Below, one piece after another: positions 1 to 6,570 of a DNA stretch of 22,741 nucleotides. Every line of letters starts with the position of its first letter. The stretch's first letter is position 1. The translations under genes and the position numbers were made by a program. The stretch comes from a virus, in the IMG/VR virus record IMGVR_UViG_3300021376_000375, positions 1 to 22,741 of that record, one strand, 5' to 3'. The notes beneath the pieces are model-generated. The model saw only the letters and a program-made list of their open reading frames with translations, did not search any database and was not told where the DNA came from.

Positions 1-27
1 TAAAAAAAGAGGGGCGTCAAGCCCCTC
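1..27 (-). terminator. Rho-independent terminator ending the late operon
   Basis: A perfect 7-bp GC-rich stem (9-15 with 21-27) with a 5-base loop is followed on the minus strand by seven T residues (8-2). This is the standard intrinsic terminator layout and lies downstream of the porin-like gene and of the whole minus-strand late block. Confidence 0.9.
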
Positions 28-46
28 AAAATATATGTTAACTCAA

Positions 47-68
47 AAACCACCCCGAAGGGTGGTTT
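47..68 (-). terminator. Second hairpin terminator with TTCG tetraloop
   Basis: A 9-bp perfect stem (47-55 with 60-68) encloses the loop TTCG as read on the minus strand, an unusually stable RNA tetraloop. The T tail after the stem is short, so this hairpin probably works together with the one at 1-27, or protects the mRNA 3' end, rather than acting alone. Confidence 0.75.
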
Positions 69-90
69 CACTCATCTTATGAATAGGTTA

Positions 91-450
91 TCAGAAGGAA
101 TACTTCACACCTGCTTTCACATTACTGGTCAGTTTATCACCAGTCAGGAAGTAGTATTCACCATAGACGCTAACACGCTCTGCAGCAGCAACGGTAGCAC
201 CAACCTTACCAGACACCTTAGTCGTTGCACTACCACCATCGGGAGTGAGCAGAGCAGGACCAACTTGAGCATAACCACTAACGGTATCGCTCAGAGCAAA
301 ATCATAACCAACATGTGCTTCGGTGACTGTGCCAGTGTAGTTAGCGCCAGAAAGACCAGCATTAGCTTCTACATTTACATAAGGGCCAGCGAACGCAGCG
401 GTGGCAAGGAAAGGAGCAGCTGCAACAGCTGCGATTGCGGATTTAAACAT
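91..450 (-). CDS. Secreted porin-like small beta-barrel protein
   Basis: This 119-aa protein begins with a clear signal peptide (residues 1 to about 21: basic start, Ala-rich hydrophobic core, AFA-G cleavage site). The rest alternates polar and hydrophobic residues in short strands and ends with an aromatic residue (YSF), as outer-membrane beta-barrels do for BAM recognition. Similar short porin-like proteins are common in cyanophages; their function is unknown, and 119 aa is small for a complete barrel (perhaps 6-8 strands). It would be exported to the host outer membrane. A Shine-Dalgarno sequence (AGAGG) precedes the ATG. Base composition is richer in GC than the neighbouring tail genes, which may mark a different origin. 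It is the last gene before the paired terminators and is preceded by a structured leader and a late-type promoter. Confidence 0.75.
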   Translation of the reverse strand: MFKSAIAAVAAAPFLATAAFAGPYVNVEANAGLSGANYTGTVTEAHVGYDFALSDTVSGYAQVGPALLTPDGGSATTKVSGKVGATVAAAERVSVYGEYYFLTGDKLTSNVKAGVKYSF

Positions 451-470
451 AAGTGTACCTCTAAGTTTCT

Positions 471-513
471 CGCAGAGTAATACCTGCGGATGGAAGGAGT
501 TTCGACAAACTCC
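471..513 (-). promoter_or_regulatory. Two hairpins in the 5' leader of the porin-like gene
   Basis: Hairpin one pairs 496-502 with 507-513 (7 bp, 4-base loop). Hairpin two pairs 471-475 with 484-488 (5 bp, 8-base loop). Both lie in the leader between the late-type promoter (about 560) and the ATG at 450. They could stabilise the mRNA or control its translation. Neither has a T tract, so they are not terminators. Confidence 0.5.
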
Positions 514-558
514 GTGTTCAGTGAGTCAACGAGTAATTGAGGTCTCATCACTTGAATG

Positions 559-566
559 TATTTATT
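559..566 (-). promoter_or_regulatory. Candidate T4-type late promoter for the porin-like gene
   Basis: The minus strand reads AATAAATA, one base from the T4 late consensus TATAAATA, about 110 bases upstream of the start codon. The same octamer lies just upstream of gp26 (13761-13768). An 8-base AT-rich motif is weak evidence alone; position and recurrence support it. Confidence 0.45.
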
Positions 567-618
567 GTAACATATTACTATGATTATGTCAACTAAGATT
601 TGGCTAAGATTTAACCAA

Positions 619-707
619 CGGAAGTGGTTGGATTTGAACCAACGGATGCCCATAAAGACATCGGCGGTTTAGCAAACCGCTGCATTAAGCCGCTCTGCCA
701 CACTTCC
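619..707 (-). tRNA. tRNA-Ser (anticodon GCT)
   Basis: The minus strand folds as a class II tRNA of 89 nt. The acceptor stem pairs 701-707 with 620-626, the anticodon stem GCGGT/ACCGC encloses the loop TTGCTAA (anticodon GCT, reading AGC/AGT), and there is a long variable arm followed by a T arm with GGTTCAAATCC. The discriminator base is G, as expected for serine. The 3' CCA is not encoded. Its sigma70-type promoter lies at 725-753. Cyanomyoviruses often carry a few tRNAs that supplement host codon supply. Confidence 0.95.
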
Positions 708-724
708 TATTAAAGATCTCATTC

Positions 725-753
725 AGTATAATATACTTTTGAAATTGTGTCAA
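725..753 (-). promoter_or_regulatory. Sigma70-type promoter for tRNA-Ser
   Basis: The minus strand has TTGACA (748-753), a 17-base spacer and TATACT (725-730): a perfect -35 and five of six at -10 with ideal spacing. The predicted start near 718 is about 11 bases upstream of the mature tRNA end. It lies directly after the stop codon of the spike gene, so the tRNA can be made by host polymerase independently of late transcription. Confidence 0.8.
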
Positions 754-758
754 GATTT

Positions 759-1991
759 TTAGTTAAGATAGATTTTGCCTGCAGTAGCTAAAATACTAAT
801 ATCTTTAGTAGTAGATTTTATGCTGATCTCTTTTACCGCCGCAATATTGATATCTGTTGTTGCATTAACATCAACTTTTGTTAAAGCTCTGATATTGACA
901 TCTCCTGCGCTAGGAGCTATTGATAATTTTGGCAAGTCTTTACCAGCAGAAATTCCAAGACTTGTTAAAGCTTGAATATCTAGAGATCCTGGTTTTATGG
1001 AATCTTTATCTGGAAATGCAAGACCACCAATTGCAATCAACGCACTTCCAGCAATTGTTGTTAAATTCATACTTCCAGCAGTAACTGTTAGCGAATAACC
1101 AACAGTTCTATTCTTAATTAAAGCATTAGTCGGAACTGGAGGTGGAGCACCTGCTACCGTGACCTCCATACATCCACCCACTGCCAATTTATAATCTCCA
1201 GTGATGTTTGAGTTTACATTATACCATCCAATAGTTGAGGTATTTGTACGTGGATCTATACCGTAAATAGTTGTTTCTGGTGTTCCCTCAATGATTTTAT
1301 TTGCTGAGATCTTTTCAGTATATGTGGCGGTATCAATTTTAATTTGACCACTTGTTAATGTTATATTACCACCGCCGCTTGGTCCACCTTGTATGTTAAT
1401 CTGCGTTCCCCCTATCAATGTTAGGCTGTCAACAGCGTCAAGTGTAATATTTCTTCCTCTAATATGAACATTTCCATGACATTCTTCAGTATGATCACCA
1501 TAATACGTGGCAGAACAAGCAACACCATTTGTTCCTGCGTTTGTTGTTGTGGTTTCGCCAGTGCTTGAGTTTTGTTTTTCTTGAGTTGAATCGGTGCCGC
1601 TAGCGCCGCCCTCAGTCGCAACAGCTTCTGTAACTATTGGACCACCTTTATACATGTGCCCGCCTTTGGCATTGACCATAAATCTGGCGCCGCAAGCCTT
1701 TCCGTTACCGCCCGCACCCGAGACAATAATTACATCTCCCTGCTTTGTTACGGAGAGACCATGCCCATCATCCTTATCAGCAAAGTGTATATCTCCATCA
1801 ACTTCAACGATTTGGAGAGTTTTACCATTAATATGGACCGTTATCTCTCTCTCAATTTTTTCTTCTTGAGTTTCATCTGGTTTCGTCGGTAAAGAATCTG
1901 GTGGATATGGCGGATTACTATCTCTTGGATAAGGTTTTGCGCCAGATGGAGTAATGTTACGCAGTACTTCTTGATCAAATTTATTAGACAT
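759..1991 (-). CDS. Baseplate central spike protein, beta-helical (gp5 C-terminal-like)
   Basis: This 410-aa protein has a proline-rich N-terminus (to about residue 45), a first block of short beta strands (about 50-120), a Ser/Thr/Gly linker (about 125-155) and a long run of short repeating strands alternating I/V/L with polar residues (for example NITLTSGQIKI and DVNIRALTKVDV) to the C-terminus. That pattern is typical of the trimeric beta-helix needle of T4 gp5 and VgrG. It directly follows the gp5-like hub gene by 12 bases with a good ribosome site (AAGGAG). I infer that the spike, which is part of gp5 in T4, is a separate polypeptide here. It would form the membrane-puncturing tip beneath the hub. 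No PAAR tip protein was recognised nearby. Confidence 0.65.
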   Translation of the reverse strand: MSNKFDQEVLRNITPSGAKPYPRDSNPPYPPDSLPTKPDETQEEKIEREITVHINGKTLQIVEVDGDIHFADKDDGHGLSVTKQGDVIIVSGAGGNGKACGARFMVNAKGGHMYKGGPIVTEAVATEGGASGTDSTQEKQNSSTGETTTTNAGTNGVACSATYYGDHTEECHGNVHIRGRNITLDAVDSLTLIGGTQINIQGGPSGGGNITLTSGQIKIDTATYTEKISANKIIEGTPETTIYGIDPRTNTSTIGWYNVNSNITGDYKLAVGGCMEVTVAGAPPPVPTNALIKNRTVGYSLTVTAGSMNLTTIAGSALIAIGGLAFPDKDSIKPGSLDIQALTSLGISAGKDLPKLSIAPSAGDVNIRALTKVDVNATTDINIAAVKEISIKSTTKDISILATAGKIYLN

Positions 1992-2003
1992 CTACAAAAC
2001 TCC

Positions 2004-4889
2004 TTATGGGCAATCAATATATTTTCCAGTACCAATCTTAGCAGATCCAACTGTAACTCTTTCGTCTGGACTTAGGCAACTAAATGAAGGTATTGCTTTA
2101 CCGCCATATCCCCCTCCACCAATAATTAATACTTCTGGATATCTATCAAAAGTTAATTCTCTATTTTTAATTCTAACACTAATAAGTAATCCCTTTTCAT
2201 TAATTTGTGCTTCAGCAATACTTGAATCTCCGTCAACATAAACTGTTGGCGGACTCGTGTAATTTCTTCCAGTATTCAACAGCGTAAAAGAATCTATGAT
2301 ACATTCTTTTACTGCTTTAGTTGGAGGATTTAATTTATATTTTCTTCCTGGATTTGTAATTCTGATTTCAGATAAAAATCCAGATTCATCAAGTAAAGCA
2401 ATAGCCGCTGCAGCAGTCCCATTTCCTGTAATAATAACAAATGGTGGAATTGTATATGGATCTCCTTTGTCTATAATTGGCAACTCAATAATTCCACCAC
2501 CGGGATCAGTAATTGGTTCACCAACGATTGGTTTATTAGGAATACCATTGTTTGGTTTAGGTTTAATATTTGACGAACTATCTAATGTTTTCAATTTATC
2601 TTCAAAACTTAAAGAATCAATTTCTCCTAAGATTATAACACTATCTTTCGCTCCTGTCCCTGGAATACCAAATATTAATATTTCATCAAATTCAATATCA
2701 GCGTCTGGTGCAATTCCAACGGTAACTTGCGCCATATTATTTGTGATAGTAAATGATCCAGCTAAAGATTTTGCTAATATATCGTCTGCCGTAATATTTT
2801 CACCAAAAATGTTATATAAAAGTGTTGTTCCATCAGGTACATTTTGTGTTTTGATTGTAAATTTAACAAACTCTCCTTCTTTTACAAAAATTTTATCTGC
2901 TTCAACAAGATAACTTGGTATTTTTTTAGATGGATCACGCTCTGTTCCAGAAATTCCATCAGAAACATCTGAAATTGGTGGGGAGGGATTTGTATTTAAT
3001 GGACTATTTGGATTGAATGTATTGGGGGGTATAAATGGTTGATTTTTAATATCATCACCGCCATCTCTATCACCAGTAACATTAGATGGAGATGAAGAAT
3101 CTTTTATAATACACTTACCAATATTTTTCTCTGCGGAAACTGTAAACCCCTGTGGTGTATCTTTAAAAATAGTGACATAAAAGGTTTCTGGGGATTCTTT
3201 TTCCAGATCAGCAAATGTTTGAATATCAATTGTTTTGGATGTTTCCCCAGCAACAAATCCAAGAATACCATCAGCTTTTCGATAATCCACATCTTCTTTA
3301 GCAGTTCCATCAGAAGTTACATACTCTACACTAGAAATAATATCAACATATCCACTTCTAGTAACAACAAACTTTGCTACACTTCCTTCTTGTACTACAA
3401 CATCATTAATAGAATAGGTAATCACTGGGTCAGAAGGAAATGGTTGAATTCCTCCCACAAAAGTTGTGTTTGTATTTGGTAAAGTAGTTCCTGTGTATGC
3501 GTCATCACATGTATATTGTGACCAATCTTCTCCAGTAACTGGGAAAAGTTCATCAGTAATTTTATCAAGTAAGTCGTCAAGGAAATCTTCTTTTTTTTCT
3601 GTTGCACAGTTAGTACATACAGTAGTTGTCTTTGAGCATTGTTTTGGTGGTCCACTGCACGAAATGCCAAGAATATCCATTACATATGCTAGGACATCTC
3701 CAATAATATCAATTGCGGATGCAATACTACCAAGAATAGCTTGAATTGGTCCAAGAATTTGATTTAAAATTTTATCTAATTCGCTTTGAATTTTATTCAA
3801 AATTCCTTCTACTAAAGCGTCAATTTGACACGCTGCTGCTTTATAAATTTCAAACAAATAACCAAACAACAAGTCTTGAATGAATGCTGCTAGTCTATCA
3901 CCAAGATCTGCCATTTGGCATCCAACTGCTGCTAAAATATCATTAAAGAACTTTGTTACTGGAGACAAACTATTTCCAGTTGGTGTTACCCCCAATAAGA
4001 AATTAGTAAGATCCTTAATACCCGCCTTTATCTTTTCAAGAATAAACCCCTTAATAGATGCTACAAGAGTTCTTACTACACGAATTCCTTTATCAATATA
4101 CCCCCGCGCTATCGTAACAGTATCATTTAATTCACCAGAAAGTTCTCCAACAAGATAAGTTCCAAGTTTTCCACCATTTCTTTGCGTTTCGTGTAACATC
4201 TCGCCAAGAAGACGTGTAAATGTTCCTGGTAGATCTTTTTCTTTTCCACAAGTATCAGCTACTTCAACACACCAGTTTATTCCAGCTGGGTTTGTATTAC
4301 TATTTTGCCCTTCTTTTGCTTTAATAAAATTAGTTACATCGTTCTCAATCTTGACCTCGCCCTTGCCGACTGCCCCTGCAGATGCAGTGCCGCCTGTTGG
4401 TGCGTGCCCTGCTCCGGTGTTGCTGCCGTTGCCCGGATCCGTGCCTGGAGTTTGATCGGCATTTTTTGTATTTGGACTTAAAAATGTCGTAAAAGATTTA
4501 CACCCACTTTCTCCTGGTGTTGGATCAGATTCCAGTTCTTTTGCTGTTGCTGCAGCAACTCGTCCGATAGATCCCATAATGACTGGTTGTTGCTTGTCAA
4601 CATCCAGAAAAAATCCAATAACCCAAACGCCTGGTTCAAGTTGATCACTAACTGAAGCTACACCTCCTGCAATATGAGGATTGGTAACTGGCATCATACA
4701 AATTGCCCAAGGCAAATCCACTGAATTTACAAAGTCACACGTTTTTGGATGTACCCCAACAATTCTGACTTTATAGCGACCAGATCTTTTTGGATCATCT
4801 TTTTTCTTCGATTCAATTTGTCCAATCCACCACTGAAATCCATCAGATCCAATTTGGTGTTTTGGATATAAACTACTCAATGCATCCAT
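2004..4889 (-). CDS. gp5: gp5-like baseplate hub protein with Calx-beta insertion and no lysozyme
   Basis: A 961-aa hub protein. Residues about 15-115 resemble the gp5/VgrG OB-fold (WWIGQIE, GRYKVRIVGVHP, PGVWVIGFFLD, PVIMGSIG). A Gly/Pro linker (about 135-175) and a long helical segment (about 200-415) follow, then a Cys cluster (CSGPPKQCSKTTTVCTNC). A Calx-beta-type domain lies at about 485-590 (EGSVAKFVVTRSG, DGTAKEDVDY, GETSKTIDI), with a second beta domain of similar flavour at about 655-760. The C-terminal segment (about 790-961) is rich in GRNYTSPPTVYV-like repeats seen in marine phage tail proteins. T4 gp5 carries a lysozyme between its OB-fold and spike; I see none here, and the spike is a separate downstream gene. 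The protein should sit at the centre of the hub under the gp27-like ring. The ATG at 4889 is 3 bases past the cp12 stop. Confidence 0.75.
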   Translation of the reverse strand: MDALSSLYPKHQIGSDGFQWWIGQIESKKKDDPKRSGRYKVRIVGVHPKTCDFVNSVDLPWAICMMPVTNPHIAGGVASVSDQLEPGVWVIGFFLDVDKQQPVIMGSIGRVAAATAKELESDPTPGESGCKSFTTFLSPNTKNADQTPGTDPGNGSNTGAGHAPTGGTASAGAVGKGEVKIENDVTNFIKAKEGQNSNTNPAGINWCVEVADTCGKEKDLPGTFTRLLGEMLHETQRNGGKLGTYLVGELSGELNDTVTIARGYIDKGIRVVRTLVASIKGFILEKIKAGIKDLTNFLLGVTPTGNSLSPVTKFFNDILAAVGCQMADLGDRLAAFIQDLLFGYLFEIYKAAACQIDALVEGILNKIQSELDKILNQILGPIQAILGSIASAIDIIGDVLAYVMDILGISCSGPPKQCSKTTTVCTNCATEKKEDFLDDLLDKITDELFPVTGEDWSQYTCDDAYTGTTLPNTNTTFVGGIQPFPSDPVITYSINDVVVQEGSVAKFVVTRSGYVDIISSVEYVTSDGTAKEDVDYRKADGILGFVAGETSKTIDIQTFADLEKESPETFYVTIFKDTPQGFTVSAEKNIGKCIIKDSSSPSNVTGDRDGGDDIKNQPFIPPNTFNPNSPLNTNPSPPISDVSDGISGTERDPSKKIPSYLVEADKIFVKEGEFVKFTIKTQNVPDGTTLLYNIFGENITADDILAKSLAGSFTITNNMAQVTVGIAPDADIEFDEILIFGIPGTGAKDSVIILGEIDSLSFEDKLKTLDSSSNIKPKPNNGIPNKPIVGEPITDPGGGIIELPIIDKGDPYTIPPFVIITGNGTAAAAIALLDESGFLSEIRITNPGRKYKLNPPTKAVKECIIDSFTLLNTGRNYTSPPTVYVDGDSSIAEAQINEKGLLISVRIKNRELTFDRYPEVLIIGGGGYGGKAIPSFSCLSPDERVTVGSAKIGTGKYIDCP

Positions 4890-4892
4890 ACA

Positions 4893-5105
4893 TTAATCCT
4901 CATAAATCTTGCACTCCGACGCGCTGGGATTAGAGTCACAAAAAAGTTCTAATGGTGTGGGATCATGATGATCATCAGGATGATTTGCATGATATATTTC
5001 AAGTTGTTCTAATTCACATTCAACATGACGACGACGTTGTGACGAAATAGTTGGATCACTTAATTCGTCTCTATCTTTTTCAATATGACTTTCAATACTT
5101 TCCAT
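4893..5105 (-). CDS. cp12: CP12-like Calvin-cycle inhibitor
   Basis: CP12 is a small disordered protein that, when oxidised, ties GAPDH and phosphoribulokinase into an inactive complex and shuts down the Calvin cycle. The C-terminal half here matches the family closely: PLELFCDSNPSASECKIYED, with the conserved cysteine pair C56 and C65 (C-x8-C) that forms the GAPDH-binding loop. The N-terminal half has one cysteine (C30), so the N-terminal disulfide used for PRK binding cannot form, and the AWD-VEEL core is degenerate (ELEQLEIYHA). The ATG at 5105 (70 aa) is chosen over one seven codons earlier because AAGGAG precedes it at good spacing and the earlier start would overlap the upstream gene. 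CP12 is a known auxiliary metabolic gene of cyanophages; here it lies between two baseplate hub genes. Confidence 0.88.
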   Translation of the reverse strand: MESIESHIEKDRDELSDPTISSQRRRHVECELEQLEIYHANHPDDHHDPTPLELFCDSNPSASECKIYED

Positions 5106-5115
5106 TTTAATCTCC

Positions 5116-6564
5116 TTACTGTCCAACTTTACTTTCTTTGTTAATAATCCCGCACGAATCTCTCATTAAATCAAGCACAGTATATACCTGTTTATTTTGA
5201 ATATCAAATTGATGATTCAATTTTTGAATCAAATAAGTTCCACTATGTTCTGGGTCCCATACTTCTTTTTTTCTGCTTTCATCATCTGTTTGATTTGGTA
5301 TTCTAATTTCAATTTTATCACCAGCGCATAATTCTAAATGACCTGTCAAAGAAATAATAAGTTGTTGGTTAAACATAACTCCTACTCTAGAAATACCTTG
5401 TGATAGATATTGCTTTTGCCAATCTGGATATTGATTATCATTTGTACTTTCTCCAGAATCTTCAGACTCATTCGATGCAATGCTGGTGCCATTATACCAA
5501 GTTTCATGACTAATAATAGTTGACATTACTCTAGATGGATATTCAGATAGTGCAGCTTGAGCGGATGGTAAATTTATTTGACTTCCTAAGTGAACCATAT
5601 TTTTCCAAACATCATTAAGAGAATAAACGTATTCAGTATACTTTCCAGTATTTATGTTGAAATAACAAACAATGGAAGAAAATACACCCTCTCTTAATTT
5701 TTCCATCATATTAATTTCTGAATCAAAAATAATTTCTTGTATTTTATTCAGTGATTCTGTATTGTCTTTACCATATGACAATACGAAAGGATTTTTGTTA
5801 ACAACTGCCTTGCCTCCAGATTTTGTATCAGTTGATGATAATAAATCAATTGACTTAAAGACATATCCCTTTCTAGTTTGGAAAAATAAATATCCTGCAG
5901 TTCCAGTTGCTTTCTCTGCTCCATTACCGACATCAGATGTGATACTAATATTAGCAGAGTTTGAAGTTTTAATTGATGCTGTTTTACTCGCTGGTCTAAC
6001 ATTTCCCGGAATAGTTTTAAGTTGTAAAGATCTAATCAAAGCAAATGGTGTTTTCTTTGTTGGTAATATTTTAACACTATTGGCAGATTTTTCAATATCA
6101 ATGTTAGTAACTAATAATTTATCACTTAATAGTTTTTGAACTTGCTCTGCAATATTACCCTCAAAAATTGTATTAACTCTAATTCCCTCATTAAGCAATG
6201 CTTCTTCGGATATTAATCCAAGAGTATAAAATTGACTTCTCTCACTAATGTTTCTGTTGCCAATTGTCCATACACGAAATGTGTACGTATACCTTTCTTT
6301 TAAAACATCTTCAACTTCAATTTCAACCTTTTCAAATCCTTGAATTGGCATTGTTGCTGGCAGATTTTCTTGATTATCTTTTACAACTATTACTCCGCTA
6401 TATGTTGGTACAAACATATCCTCATAATACTTGAAGATAGAAGTAATACTTGCCAGATTTGCATATGGTTTACCAGACTCTTCTCCAACTTTCCAAATAG
6501 AAATCCTAATTGGGGTGAAGCTAGAAGCATATGGTTTTTTTTGGAAATTGTCATTTGTTGCCAT
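5116..6564 (-). CDS. gp27-like baseplate hub protein
   Basis: A 482-aa protein whose N-terminal part (about 15-130) has the beta-rich character of the gp27/VgrG hub domain (motifs like SIFKYYEDMFVPTYSGVIVV, and FEKVEIEVED followed by YTYTFRVWTI). The C-terminal part (about 385-465) contains a short beta domain (QQLIISLTGHLELCAGDKIEIRI, then GTYLIQKLNHQF) typical of hub proteins that define a ring interface. In T4, gp27 forms the trimeric ring into which gp5 inserts. The order here, gp27-like then cp12 then gp5-like, supports that role. The assignment rests on pattern and context, since gp27 is poorly conserved. It starts 6 bases after the 807-aa gene ends, with no strong ribosome site, so translational coupling is likely. 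Confidence 0.6.
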   Translation of the reverse strand: MATNDNFQKKPYASSFTPIRISIWKVGEESGKPYANLASITSIFKYYEDMFVPTYSGVIVVKDNQENLPATMPIQGFEKVEIEVEDVLKERYTYTFRVWTIGNRNISERSQFYTLGLISEEALLNEGIRVNTIFEGNIAEQVQKLLSDKLLVTNIDIEKSANSVKILPTKKTPFALIRSLQLKTIPGNVRPASKTASIKTSNSANISITSDVGNGAEKATGTAGYLFFQTRKGYVFKSIDLLSSTDTKSGGKAVVNKNPFVLSYGKDNTESLNKIQEIIFDSEINMMEKLREGVFSSIVCYFNINTGKYTEYVYSLNDVWKNMVHLGSQINLPSAQAALSEYPSRVMSTIISHETWYNGTSIASNESEDSGESTNDNQYPDWQKQYLSQGISRVGVMFNQQLIISLTGHLELCAGDKIEIRIPNQTDDESRKKEVWDPEHSGTYLIQKLNHQFDIQNKQVYTVLDLMRDSCGIINKESKVGQ

Positions 6565-6570
6565 ATATTG

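Noticed and set aside
375-653. A 92-codon minus-strand frame overlapping the tRNA end and the porin-like gene
   Set aside because: It overlaps the T arm of the tRNA and the real gene and has no coding character.
2296-2913. A 205-codon plus-strand open frame
   Set aside because: It lies wholly inside the gp5-like gene on the opposite strand, has no ribosome site, and its composition mirrors the real gene.
3400-4500. A lysozyme domain in the gp5-like protein, expected from T4
   Set aside because: No glycosidase motif is visible between the OB-fold and the C-terminal part; the region is helical and Cys-rich, then Calx-beta.
5672-6139. A 155-codon plus-strand open frame
   Set aside because: Antisense shadow of the gp27-like gene, with no initiation signals or domain pattern.
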